Source: Rhizobiaceae bacterium (lineage in GTDB: Bacteria; Pseudomonadota; Alphaproteobacteria; Rhizobiales; Rhizobiaceae). Taken from it: DNA of 64,000 nt. Below the pieces are notes generated by a model, which searched no databases, was not told where the DNA came from, and was given only the letters and a program-made list of their open reading frames with translations. Shown piece after piece: positions 46,373 through 55,626 of the stretch; positions within the stretch are counted from its first letter, which is position 1; each line of letters begins with the position of its first letter. A program made the translations under genes and the position numbers. The stretch is from positions 62,001 to 126,000 of the forward strand of contig JABABQ010000068.1 of assembly GCA_014238155.1 (NCBI GenBank). Direction: 5' to 3'.

Positions 46373-46723
46373 TTAGCTGCCGCCGCCGTAAAAATTGATT
46401 TCAGCCAGTTTAACGCCCTGAGATGCCAAAAACTCGGCGGCGCTGGTATTACACATCGAAGTCTTGATTGATATGTCGGGAGTGTTGGGGACTGTTGGCT
46501 TAGCTTTGGCTTCGGCTCCCGTGGGGGCAACTTCTCCCATCCAGTGCTCAATCATGGCCTCAATGACATCTGAGCGCACGCGGCGCTTTCTGGCGATTAC
46601 CTTTGCCGGGATGAGACCGCGATCAATCTGGTTCTGTATCCATTTCGGAGACAAGTCGACCAGTCCAGCATCATGAAAGAGTTGGGTCGCCTGTTCTGCT
46701 GTGAGGAGTTGAGGGCCTGTCAT
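46373..46723 (-). CDS. Excisionase/AlpA-like HTH DNA-binding protein
   Basis: 116 residues. LLTAEQATQLFHDAGLVDLS followed by IQNQIDRGLIPAKVIARKRRVRSD resembles the MerR-like winged HTH of excisionases and AlpA regulators, in which a short helix-turn-helix is followed by a recognition-helix Arg/Lys cluster. The C-terminal 45 residues are low-complexity, with no known domain. It would control excision or integration, consistent with its place right inside the attachment site, but no partner integrase is visible. Medium confidence because the family is short and divergent. Confidence 0.6.
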   Translation of the reverse strand: MTGPQLLTAEQATQLFHDAGLVDLSPKWIQNQIDRGLIPAKVIARKRRVRSDVIEAMIEHWMGEVAPTGAEAKAKPTVPNTPDISIKTSMCNTSAAEFLASQGVKLAEINFYGGGS

Positions 46724-46771
46724 GGCGCTGAGTGTAGGCTGCGGCGGTTAATTGCCGTTTAAGGAACCAAG

Positions 46772-47791
46772 TCAGTCACCTACAAGCGTCCAAACTCGCT
46801 TGAGCGGGATGTCTTTTTGAATGTCTTTAGGCAAATCGTCGTATGCAGCCACCAACTGACCAATAAGCTCATCGGGTCCCCAAAGTCTGATCTTGAAGAA
46901 GTTGCGCCGCGCCTCTTTGTCGGCTCCGCTGCTGAAACCACCCCAAGCCACAATGAGGCCGAGGTCAGCGCCGAATGAATTCAGGACGCCTTGCAACTCC
47001 CTCACGACTTTAACATCGATGGGTTTGTCCTGGGATTTGACTTGAACACATAGGCGAGGAGGTTCGAGTCCCAAGCGTCCTTTGCCGCACAGTATGTCAA
47101 CGCCGCCGTCTGCGCCTTCATCAGTTCGGTCTGTAATGAAACCTTGTGCGAGTAACACAGCTTCAACCAATCGCTCCAGTTCATGGCCACGAAACTTGCG
47201 GCTGATGTGGTCGCTGATTTGATCAAGAGCAAAACGTTCAATATCTGGGATAGGCGTGTCGGATGCATCGTCTCCATCGCCAGTCGCCTTGGTATCTTGC
47301 CCCAATGGAAGTGTTTTTCCATCTAACATGGCCCTGATTCGATCTTCGGCTCTGTTTCGGCTGACCTGAAATATGGTCATTGATGCACCCAATGAATGAC
47401 GCAGATCGATGTCGATGCTTTGGCGGGATAGGTCTCTTTCCTTCCACGTTACGGGTATTTGGTGGCGGCAACCCGAAACAGCCTTTGCGTCGTAGCGATA
47501 TTCTCCTTTAACAATCCCGATGGCCACCGTCGAAGTTCGCTTTCTAGGAAGTATCAATACGTCTCCCTTTTCGATGCGATTCGAAAATGCCCAAAGCTGG
47601 GTCTCCCAATTCTTCAGAGTGTTTTCTGCCTCCCCCGGATATTGCTTGTTGAGAATTGGCAGCAATTCTGAGCGCTCATTGAGGCTGCTGAGGTCGGGAA
47701 CATCATGCCACCCGGCAACAGCGATGCTGTTGTCCATGACGAATGCTTCGTTTTCTCCATTACGTCCCGCTCTCGCAACCCAAACTGGCAT
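46772..47791 (-). CDS. Mrr-like restriction endonuclease (type IV candidate)
   Basis: 339 residues. The C-terminal half is an Mrr_cat PD-(D/E)XK domain: HELERLVEAVLLAQGF (Glu), GADGGVDILCG (Asp) and CVQVKSQ (Gln-x-Lys), with an upstream about 150-residue N-domain of unknown fold (KGDVLILPRKRTSTVAIGIV). Mrr-type enzymes cut modified DNA. It is divergent from the type I system with a 141-base gap, making a two-system restriction cluster: type IV attacking methylated DNA and type I attacking unmethylated DNA. Target modification cannot be inferred. Confidence 0.8.
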   Translation of the reverse strand: MPVWVARAGRNGENEAFVMDNSIAVAGWHDVPDLSSLNERSELLPILNKQYPGEAENTLKNWETQLWAFSNRIEKGDVLILPRKRTSTVAIGIVKGEYRYDAKAVSGCRHQIPVTWKERDLSRQSIDIDLRHSLGASMTIFQVSRNRAEDRIRAMLDGKTLPLGQDTKATGDGDDASDTPIPDIERFALDQISDHISRKFRGHELERLVEAVLLAQGFITDRTDEGADGGVDILCGKGRLGLEPPRLCVQVKSQDKPIDVKVVRELQGVLNSFGADLGLIVAWGGFSSGADKEARRNFFKIRLWGPDELIGQLVAAYDDLPKDIQKDIPLKRVWTLVGD

Positions 47792-47932
47792 CGTGATCTT
47801 TCAATTTAGTTTTGTGTTGGCCGTAAGAATACTTGAAATTACTAGACACGGAACCGCAATTCTGAACAAATTGCGTCACCGCCGATATTTCAAATTTGGC
47901 GTGGAAATCATTGATCTAGGGGAACAATTAAG

Positions 47933-50104
47933 TTGAACGTTCAGGCGCACGAAGACCTCAAAGGGGATATTTGGGAAATAGCCAACCGCCTTCGCGGACC
48001 TTACCGACCTCCCCAATATCGCCTTGTCATGCTGCCGATGATTGTTCTTCGCCGTTTGGACAGTGTGCTCGAAGAGACAAAAGATGCGGTGTTGGAAGAG
48101 CACAAGCGCTTGATAGCCAACAACACGCCTGAAGGAGCTGTGGCCAAAATTCTCGGTAAGACCGCGCGCCCCAAACGTCAGTACCCTTTGTACAACACCA
48201 GCCCATTCACATTTAAGCGGCTACTCGACGACCCTGAGAACATCGCCCCCAACCTCGTGGCCTACATCAACGGGTTCTCGACAACAGCGCGGGAGATATT
48301 CGAGCGCTTCAAGTTCAGTGACCAAATTGAGAAGTTGGATGCCAGCAACCGGCTGTTCACCATTGTCAGCTCAATGGCGCAGGTCGACCTTCATCCCGAC
48401 CGAGTCGACAACATTCAGATGGGGTATCTGTTCGAACATCTCGTGATGCGATTCAACGAACAGGCAAATGAAGAAGCCGGTGACCACTTCACTCCCCGCG
48501 AAGTCATCAAGCTGATGGCAAACCTCATCTATACCGGCGAGAAGGACGTTTATAAGCCAGGTATTTATCGCACGATTTACGACCCGGCATGTGGCACTGG
48601 CGGGATGTTGTCGGAGTCTGAAAACTTCATCCTCGCTCAAAATGACGCGGCAAATCTCGCGCTGTTCGGTCAGGAATACAACGACGAATCCTGGGCCATC
48701 TGTTGTTCAGATATGTTGATCAAAGACGAAGACACCAGCAGCATTGTCCTCGGCGACACATTAGGTGATGGCAAAACGAGCGACGGCTTCGAAGACAAGA
48801 AGTTTCACTATCTAATGGCCAATCCTCCCTTCGGTGTGGAGTGGAAAGACCAGAAGACAACCGTCGAGAATGAACACCGCATCCACGGGTTTGATGGACG
48901 TTTCGGCGCTGGTGTGCCTGCAATCAATGACGGGTCGTTGTTGTTCCTACAGCACATGATTTCCAAGATGCATCCCTCGCCAGAAAAGGGTGGTGAAGGC
49001 TCGAAGATTGCAGTCGTATTTAACGGGTCGCCATTGTTTTCAGGAGACGCCGGTTCCGGCCCTTCGAACATCAGGCGGTGGATTATCGAGAATGACTGGC
49101 TCGATGCAATCGTCGCGATGCCAGACCAGCTTTTCTACAACACCGGCATTTTCACGTACATCTGGCTTGTGACAAACCGCAAGCCCGAAGAGCGGCGCGG
49201 TAAGGTGCAATTGATTGACGGCACGCGGTTCTCCCAGAAGATGAAGAAGAGCCTGAACAATAAGCGCAATGAGATCAGCGAAGATCAAATCAGCGATCTG
49301 ACAAAGCTCTATGGTAAATATCAAGACGGCGAGACCGCTGAAGTCAAAATCGACAGTAAGCCTGAAGAGCGCGTCGTGTCGCGCATCTTCGAGAACCGCG
49401 AATTTGGGTTTCTGAAAGTCACCGTAGAGCGCCCATTGCGTATGAACTTCGAAGCGACACCAGAGCGGATTGCTAAATTGGATGAGCAGAAAGCTTTCAT
49501 CAATTTAGCCGTATCGAAGAAGCACAAGGATGCCGCAGCAGTGGCGGCAGAAATTGCTGCTGGTAAGGAGCTTCAAGATACCATTCGCGACTTAGTGGCA
49601 GTTCTAACCCCTAAAGGGCGCTACATGGACCGCGACATCTTTGAACGCGACTTAAAAGCCGCTGCCAATGGCATGGACATCAAGCTGACGGCTGCCATCA
49701 AGAAGATGGTATTCGCGGCATTGGGTGAGCGAGATCAGGACGCCGAAATCTGCCGAAATAGCAAAGACGAACCAGAAGCTGACGGCGAACTGCGCGACAC
49801 TGAGAACATCCCCTTGCCACAAGGAACGAAATTGCCGTTGCCGATGGCATTCGGCCCAGATCAATCAAACGACGATTTGGTTGATCAATTCCGGGGGGAT
49901 ATTGACGACTACATTGCTCGCGAAGTCCTGCCTCACGTACCTGATGCGTGGGTTGATTATGGGAAGACAAAAGTTGGCTATGAGATACCCGTAAACCGCC
50001 ATTTCTACGTCTACAAACCACCTCGTCCACTTGATGAAATTGAGGCTGAGATTGGTGGTTTGGAAAATGAGATAGCCGAATTATTGAAGGGGCTGACAAA
50101 GTGA
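47933..50104 (+). CDS. hsdM: Type I restriction-modification methyltransferase subunit
   Basis: 723 residues from a TTG start with AGGGG about ten bases upstream; I see no better ATG. The N-terminal HsdM helical domain (LRGPYRPPQYRLVMLPMIVL) leads to the S-adenosylmethionine motif I DPACGTGGMLSES and the catalytic motif IV NPPF (LMANPPFGVEW), both of the N6-adenine class. The C-terminal about 200 residues exceed the E. coli HsdM length (529) and resemble the longer type I forms. It modifies adenine in the site chosen by HsdS. Overlaps hsdS by four bases (GTGA). Confidence 0.93.
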   Translation: MNVQAHEDLKGDIWEIANRLRGPYRPPQYRLVMLPMIVLRRLDSVLEETKDAVLEEHKRLIANNTPEGAVAKILGKTARPKRQYPLYNTSPFTFKRLLDDPENIAPNLVAYINGFSTTAREIFERFKFSDQIEKLDASNRLFTIVSSMAQVDLHPDRVDNIQMGYLFEHLVMRFNEQANEEAGDHFTPREVIKLMANLIYTGEKDVYKPGIYRTIYDPACGTGGMLSESENFILAQNDAANLALFGQEYNDESWAICCSDMLIKDEDTSSIVLGDTLGDGKTSDGFEDKKFHYLMANPPFGVEWKDQKTTVENEHRIHGFDGRFGAGVPAINDGSLLFLQHMISKMHPSPEKGGEGSKIAVVFNGSPLFSGDAGSGPSNIRRWIIENDWLDAIVAMPDQLFYNTGIFTYIWLVTNRKPEERRGKVQLIDGTRFSQKMKKSLNNKRNEISEDQISDLTKLYGKYQDGETAEVKIDSKPEERVVSRIFENREFGFLKVTVERPLRMNFEATPERIAKLDEQKAFINLAVSKKHKDAAAVAAEIAAGKELQDTIRDLVAVLTPKGRYMDRDIFERDLKAAANGMDIKLTAAIKKMVFAALGERDQDAEICRNSKDEPEADGELRDTENIPLPQGTKLPLPMAFGPDQSNDDLVDQFRGDIDDYIAREVLPHVPDAWVDYGKTKVGYEIPVNRHFYVYKPPRPLDEIEAEIGGLENEIAELLKGLTK

Positions 50105-51396
50105 CCGATGGTGTCGACTGGCTGGACGGTCTTCCTGCTGGGTGGGAGATCAAGAATCTCCGTCATCTAGGTAAAGTTCTTTTGGGGTTAACGTACTCAC
50201 CGGAGGATGTTTGTGAGGAGAATGAAGGGACTCTGGTAATTCGAGCGTCAAATATTCAGAACGGGCAGCTCGTTCACGCTGATGACGTATTCGTAGATCG
50301 AGCCATCCCAGCAAACATAATAAATCGCAAGGGCGATCTGGTTATTTGTTCCAGAAATGGGAGCCGTCGCCTTATCGGGAAGAGCGCCATAGTCGACGAT
50401 GATTGGGAAGGTGTGACATTTGGCGCATTCATGACGACCGTTCGGACCGAATATGCTCAGTGGATGCGCTGGGTTCTTGCCTCATCATTATTCGAATTTC
50501 AATCAGGTCGCTTTATGACCTCTACGATCAATCAACTTACGATTTCAACGCTCAAAAGTTTCCCCGTACCGTTCCCTCCCATCGAAACCCAAAATCGCAT
50601 CGCGCAGTTTTTGGATGAGAAGACGGCGCAAATTGATGGGCTGATCGAGAAGAAGCAGGCTCTGTTGGATAGGCTGGCTGAAAAGCGTCAAGCACTCATC
50701 ACTCGTGCAGTCACCAAAGGCTTGAACACAGATGCACCGATGAAGGACTCAGGGATTGATTGGCTGGGAGAGATACCGGCGCATTGGGAAGTGAAACAAA
50801 TGCGCCGATTGCGGGATTACATGACCAGTGGCTCTCGTGGATGGGCAGCATATTATGCCGATGAAGGGGAGCCTTTCTTAAGAATGACTAACGTCACGGG
50901 TTGGGGTACTGAACTCGACTTGCGTGAATTACGCTTTGTCGATCTTCTAGGTGTTACCGAAGGCACCCGAACGGCAGTTCAGGAGGGAGACGTTTTAATT
51001 ACAATAACGGCTGAACTTGGGACGGTTGCAATCGTTCGAAAGGAAGCAGAAGGGGCTTACATAAACCAACATCTTGCGTTGTTCAGAGCTAATAAGGCCT
51101 CCTGCTCACCTGAATTCCTGGTGAATTATCTTACAACCAAAGTTGCTCAAGTTCAGTTTCAATTAAGCGGACAAGGTGGGACCAAACAAGGTCTTGGATT
51201 TGAACAAATAAATAGCATGATCGTGGGTGTGCCACCTGTAGAGGAACAGATTTTGATTGGAGCATATTGCAAGGACATTTGGATCAATTTTTTGGAGTTG
51301 GAACGCAAGTTGAAACTGTCGATTGAGCAACTCGCCAAATATCGCTCTGCGATAATATCGTCTGCGGTTACTGGTCAACTCGAAGGCCTACAATGA
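50101..51396 (+). CDS. hsdS: Type I restriction-modification specificity subunit
   Basis: 431 residues from a GTG that overlaps the hsdM stop. Two target-recognition domains are separated by a coiled-coil spacer (IAQFLDEKTAQIDGLIEKKQALLDRLAEKRQALITRAV at about residues 168-205, quoted in parts here: LDEKTAQIDGLIEKKQ and LAEKRQALI). A second, similar spacer-like helix follows the second domain (LKLSIEQLAKYRSAI). Each domain recognises half of a bipartite DNA site. The next ORF overlaps it by four bases. Confidence 0.93.
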   Translation: MTDGVDWLDGLPAGWEIKNLRHLGKVLLGLTYSPEDVCEENEGTLVIRASNIQNGQLVHADDVFVDRAIPANIINRKGDLVICSRNGSRRLIGKSAIVDDDWEGVTFGAFMTTVRTEYAQWMRWVLASSLFEFQSGRFMTSTINQLTISTLKSFPVPFPPIETQNRIAQFLDEKTAQIDGLIEKKQALLDRLAEKRQALITRAVTKGLNTDAPMKDSGIDWLGEIPAHWEVKQMRRLRDYMTSGSRGWAAYYADEGEPFLRMTNVTGWGTELDLRELRFVDLLGVTEGTRTAVQEGDVLITITAELGTVAIVRKEAEGAYINQHLALFRANKASCSPEFLVNYLTTKVAQVQFQLSGQGGTKQGLGFEQINSMIVGVPPVEEQILIGAYCKDIWINFLELERKLKLSIEQLAKYRSAIISSAVTGQLEGLQ

Positions 51397-51980
51397 CGCT
51401 TGATGCAACCAGCTATTTCGATCACATCCAAGCCTATATTAGCGACGAGTACATCGTCAGCGATGGTGGTGGTGGAGAGATAGTGCTGAAAGAAAAGTAT
51501 TTTCGGGAGGGCGAAACAAAGAAGACAACTCGAACCGTCGAACTGCCGTTCAAAGGCAAGGCATTCGCGATAAAGTTAGATGGGATGAACCATCCTTTAT
51601 TTCATTTCTTGGATGACAACGGCAAAGAATGGTCAAAGCGATGCGATTTCGTCGTGTTCCAATGCTACAACCGACGGGTTTCCGGTTACCTTATTGAGTT
51701 CAAGACCAAAAGCCTCGATGCAACCTCGATTATTTCACAGTTGAAATCTGGACTTCATTGGTGTGCTTGTTTGAGGAAGGTGGTTCAACAGTACACAGGA
51801 GACAGTAAGCCGTTAAAATTGAAGAAATTCGTGTTCACTGAAAACAACAAACCTGATGCGTATTTGGACGCCGACAACAAATATCTGGCTCGCGACCCGT
51901 CTGTTCGGCATTATCACTACGACGACCTTGTCGGGATTGGGTTGGATGATCTGGAAAACGCTTCGGTAAACACTGTCTAG
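51393..51980 (+). CDS. Unknown gene in the type I operon, possible PD-(D/E)XK nuclease-like protein
   Basis: 195 residues. I do not recognise the family. RCDFVVFQCYNRRVSGYLIEFKTKSL (read in parts: RCDFVVFQ then GYLIEFKTKSL) has Asp, then about 12 residues later Glu-x-Lys, as in PD-(D/E)XK folds. No Walker, HTH or membrane signal. The ATG overlaps hsdS by four bases and hsdR begins eight bases after its stop, so it is an embedded member of the operon. It could be an accessory nuclease, an inhibitor or a modulator. Confidence 0.6.
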   Translation: MTLDATSYFDHIQAYISDEYIVSDGGGGEIVLKEKYFREGETKKTTRTVELPFKGKAFAIKLDGMNHPLFHFLDDNGKEWSKRCDFVVFQCYNRRVSGYLIEFKTKSLDATSIISQLKSGLHWCACLRKVVQQYTGDSKPLKLKKFVFTENNKPDAYLDADNKYLARDPSVRHYHYDDLVGIGLDDLENASVNTV

Positions 51981-51987
51981 GATCGAT

Positions 51988-54900
51988 ATGGCTGGCCACA
52001 CAGAACTAGATTTCGAGAAAGCGATTGAAAGCGACCTTGTAACCAAGGGCGGCTATGAAACGCGGGACCCAGCCTCTTACGACGAAGAGCGTGCGCTGTT
52101 TCCAGATGATGTTACGGAATTCTTGAAGTCCAGCCAGCCCACTAAGTGGGGGCAACTTGAGCAACTGCTCGGAGAGAGTACAGAGAAAACGGCGCTCGAA
52201 AGTTTGGTCAAAGAACTCGACGTCAAAGGTGCGCTCCATGTTTTGCGCTATGGGTTCAAGTGTTACGGCAAGACGTTTCAAATGGCGTTCTTTCAACCGA
52301 ACACCAGCCTGAACATCGAAGCAGCGGAGCGCTACGCTACAAACATTCTGACCATCACTCGGCAAGTAGCCTTCACATCAGTGTTGAAGAAGGCCGATGG
52401 CAAGAACCGCAGATGCATCATTGATGTCACCCTCGCGGTAAACGGCATCCCTGTCGTCACTTCAGAACTGAAGAACCAACTTACAGGCCAGCGAGCTGCG
52501 GATGCCATCAAGCAATATATGACAGACCGGGATGGGCGTGACCTCCTGTTTGATTTCAAAAAACGTGCGCTGGTTCACTTTGCTGTCGATCCCGATGAGG
52601 TCTGGATGGCGACGCGCTTGCGAGGCAAAGAAACGTTCTTCTTGCCGTTCAACCGGGGCCACAACTACGGCGCTGGTAACCCGCCAGTCGAAGGCAATTG
52701 GAAATCACACTACCTTTGGGATGAAGTCCTTCAAGCAGATAGCTTGCTCGATATTCTCCAGCGCTTCATGCATCTGGAAGTGAAGGAGACACAGGTCAAA
52801 TCCGGCAAGGGCATCCGCACCATCCGCAAGGAAACGATGATATTCCCGCGATATCACCAGTTGGATGTTGTTAGGAAACTGGTGGGCCATGCACATGACA
52901 ACGGCTCTGGACGTAATTACCTCATTCAGCATTCCGCCGGTTCCGGTAAGTCAAACTCAATCGCTTGGTTGGCTCACCGTCTATCCAGTCTTCACGATGC
53001 CGACGACGAGAAGATTTTTCACTCTGTCGTCGTCGTGACCGATAGGACCGTTCTCGATCAACAGTTGCAGGACACCATTTATCAATTCGAACACAAAACC
53101 GGCGTCGTCGAAAAGATTGATGAAAATACTCAGCAATTGGCAACGGCCTTATCCAAAGGCACGCCGATTATCATCACGACAATTCAGAAATTTCCGTTCA
53201 TATCTCGTGCTCTGTCTACGATGGAGAAACGCGGCGACGGCATTTCCATCGACACCAAAAACAAGCGCTTTGCCGTGATCGTCGACGAGGCGCATTCGTC
53301 GCAAAGTGGGGAAACCGCGACTGAGTTGCGTGGGATGCTGAACAAAGATGGGATCGAGGCAGCCATTGCCTCACAGATGAGCGAAGAAGAGGACAACGAC
53401 CTCTCAGATGCCGCTAAAGAAGCAATTCTCAGGGACACACTGAAACGCGCGCGACAACCTAATTTGAGTTTCTTTGCATTTACTGCAACGCCGAAATTCA
53501 AGACGAAAGCCCTGTTCGATGAACCTGGGCCTTCAGGGACCTCGCCATTCCACGAGTACACCATGCGGCAAGCCATTGAAGAAGGCTTCATCATGGATGT
53601 GTTGCAGAACTATACGACCTACAAGCGCTATTTCGGCTTGATAAAAGAGACTGAGAACGACCCCGAAGTTCCCCGCAAGAAAGCCGCAAAGGCCTTGGCG
53701 CAGTTTTTAGAATTGCACCCGGTGAACATCGATCAGGTTGTTTCGGTCATCATTGAACACTTCCGAAATAACGTGATGAGCGAGTTAGGTGGGCGAGCAA
53801 AGGCCATGCTGGTGACCAGTTCCCGGCTTTCGGCTGTGAAGTACAAGTTGGCCTTCGATCAATACATCAAAGACAAGGGATACAGCGGTATCCGTTCGTT
53901 GGTGGCATTCTCTGGTACCGTCGAGGACCCTGACAACCCAGGTCCTACCTACACCGAAGTTGCGATGAATGACGGATTGTCAGAAAGCGCATTGCCTAAG
54001 ACTTTTGAGCGCGATGACTATCGAGTTCTGATAGTGGCCGAGAAATACCAAACTGGCTTCGACCAACCGCTGTTACAGACAATGTATGTAGTGAAACGCT
54101 TGGCCGGTGTTCAAGCCGTTCAAACATTGTCACGCCTCAATAGGATGGCTCCGGGTAAGTCGCGGACCTTCGTTTTGGATTTCGTGAATGAAGAAGATGA
54201 CATCTACGAAGCCTTCAAGCCGTATTACGAGACTACACCAGTGGGTGAGAATGCAGACCCCCATAAGCTCTCGGAACTGCAACACAAGCTGCTTGAATGG
54301 GCGATATTTGACCCCACTGAGGTCATTCGCTTTTCTGAAATTTGGTATCGCCGCAAGCGCGATCACTCTGCAACAGACCATCGCGAAATGAATGCAGTGC
54401 TGGATGTCGTGGTGGAGCGTTTTGGCGAGAGGGAAGAGCCAGAACAAGAAGAATTTCGTGGGCAACTCACGGCCTATCGCAACCTGTATTCATTCCTATC
54501 GCAGATCATTCCATATCAAGACAGTGACCTCGAACGGTTCTATGCCTTTGTCCGCAGTCTGATTTCGAAGTTGCCACCACCGGGAGATGGCAAGGGCTTT
54601 ACACTCGATGACGAAGTCGCCCTGCGCTTTTTCCGCCTTCAACAAATGAGCGATGGATCAATTGACCTCTCAGATGGGGAGGCTGACCCTCTCAAAGGGC
54701 CAACTGATGTTGGTACCGCTGGCAGCAAAGATGAGGACGTTGTTCTTTCCACTCTTGTGGGGAAGTTGAATGAACGCTTTGGCACCGATTTTACAGAAGC
54801 CGACCAACTGTTTTTCGATCAAATCCAAAGGACAGCCGAGGAGGACGAAAAAGTCGTTGAAGCGGCAATCGCCAACGAGTTTTCAAACTTCTCGTCATAT

Positions 54901-55056
54901 TTGGACAGGACACTCGATGAACTCTTCATTGATCGAATGGAAGGCAATGAAGAGATTTTTTCTCGCGTGATGTCGGATAAACAATTCAGGTCATCGGCCC
55001 ACGCACACCTTGCTAAAGAAATCTTCGAGCGCATTCGCCAGAAACACTCTCATTGA
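51988..55056 (+). CDS. hsdR: Type I restriction endonuclease subunit
   Basis: 1022 residues. N-terminal nuclease domain with IDVTLAVNGIPVVTSELKNQ (Asp ... Glu-x-Lys), then SF2 translocase motifs: Walker A HSAGSGKSNSIAWLAHRL, DEAD-type VDEAHSSQSGE, FTATPKFK and YQTGFDQPLLQTMYVVKRL, followed by a helical C-terminal domain. It translocates and cuts unmethylated DNA together with HsdM/HsdS. Starts eight bases after the previous ORF. A T-rich hairpin after the stop would end the operon. Confidence 0.95.
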   Translation: MAGHTELDFEKAIESDLVTKGGYETRDPASYDEERALFPDDVTEFLKSSQPTKWGQLEQLLGESTEKTALESLVKELDVKGALHVLRYGFKCYGKTFQMAFFQPNTSLNIEAAERYATNILTITRQVAFTSVLKKADGKNRRCIIDVTLAVNGIPVVTSELKNQLTGQRAADAIKQYMTDRDGRDLLFDFKKRALVHFAVDPDEVWMATRLRGKETFFLPFNRGHNYGAGNPPVEGNWKSHYLWDEVLQADSLLDILQRFMHLEVKETQVKSGKGIRTIRKETMIFPRYHQLDVVRKLVGHAHDNGSGRNYLIQHSAGSGKSNSIAWLAHRLSSLHDADDEKIFHSVVVVTDRTVLDQQLQDTIYQFEHKTGVVEKIDENTQQLATALSKGTPIIITTIQKFPFISRALSTMEKRGDGISIDTKNKRFAVIVDEAHSSQSGETATELRGMLNKDGIEAAIASQMSEEEDNDLSDAAKEAILRDTLKRARQPNLSFFAFTATPKFKTKALFDEPGPSGTSPFHEYTMRQAIEEGFIMDVLQNYTTYKRYFGLIKETENDPEVPRKKAAKALAQFLELHPVNIDQVVSVIIEHFRNNVMSELGGRAKAMLVTSSRLSAVKYKLAFDQYIKDKGYSGIRSLVAFSGTVEDPDNPGPTYTEVAMNDGLSESALPKTFERDDYRVLIVAEKYQTGFDQPLLQTMYVVKRLAGVQAVQTLSRLNRMAPGKSRTFVLDFVNEEDDIYEAFKPYYETTPVGENADPHKLSELQHKLLEWAIFDPTEVIRFSEIWYRRKRDHSATDHREMNAVLDVVVERFGEREEPEQEEFRGQLTAYRNLYSFLSQIIPYQDSDLERFYAFVRSLISKLPPPGDGKGFTLDDEVALRFFRLQQMSDGSIDLSDGEADPLKGPTDVGTAGSKDEDVVLSTLVGKLNERFGTDFTEADQLFFDQIQRTAEEDEKVVEAAIANEFSNFSSYLDRTLDELFIDRMEGNEEIFSRVMSDKQFRSSAHAHLAKEIFERIRQKHSH

Positions 55057-55076
55057 TGCGTGGGTAGCGCAATTTG

Positions 55077-55103
55077 GCCAACATTTTTAAATTGGCTTTT
55101 TTT
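55077..55103 (+). terminator. Rho-independent terminator of the type I operon
   Basis: GCCAA and TTGGC form a short stem around a ten-base AT loop, followed by seven Ts, 21 bases after the hsdR stop. It overlaps the 3' end of the minus-strand ORF at 55087. Confidence 0.6.
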
Positions 55104-55626
55104 CCAAAGTATATTGGTAAAATGCTGGCACAGAGTGTGAAATATGTAGCTTCACAAAATACTCTCCTCGCAATGAATATTTCTTATCTGATCTGTGTTT
55201 ATAAAAATTAGACACATTATCTTTTTTTGTAATAATGCTTGTCTGAACAAGGCACATTTCTGCGTTTACATCAACAAATAGCGGAATTGTTGTATTTTTT
55301 TCATCTGATATTACATTAAAAAACTGGCTGCATCCAAAATTCTGATCATCAATTTCATTTTGACTAAATGTTACATCTATTTTGACAAAGTTTCCGACAT
55401 TATTTGAAATAAAATCAAGTAAAGATGTATTTCCCTCTTTGCATTTATCTCCCAAATTAATGCAAATATTCTCATTTTTATAAGTTTTAGCGGACAGTGT
55501 TATTGCATCATACACTTTGTCATAAAAACTGTATATTGTGACCAGAGAGCCAAATAGAGCTGCGATGAATAACAGAATTGCAATTGGGGGCCACTTTTCT
55601 AATCTTTCCTTTAACGGCGTGGACAT
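55087..55626 (-). CDS. Small membrane-anchored protein of unknown function, AT-rich
   Basis: 179 residues with one N-terminal membrane segment (WPPIAILLFIAALFGSLVTIY) and a predicted periplasmic/extracytoplasmic remainder. No recognisable domain. Its A+T content is clearly higher than that of flanking genes (long runs of A and T), indicating separate origin. Located between the type I operon and the phage tail fragment; an anti-phage or toxin-antitoxin role is only possible, not shown. Confidence 0.55.
   Translation of the reverse strand: MSTPLKERLEKWPPIAILLFIAALFGSLVTIYSFYDKVYDAITLSAKTYKNENICINLGDKCKEGNTSLLDFISNNVGNFVKIDVTFSQNEIDDQNFGCSQFFNVISDEKNTTIPLFVDVNAEMCLVQTSIITKKDNVSNFYKHRSDKKYSLRGEYFVKLHISHSVPAFYQYTLEKKPI

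Noticed and set aside
46282-46551. 89-residue minus frame overlapping the excisionase-like gene
   Set aside because: It is in a different frame of the same strand; Pro/Arg-rich shadow without a start signal.
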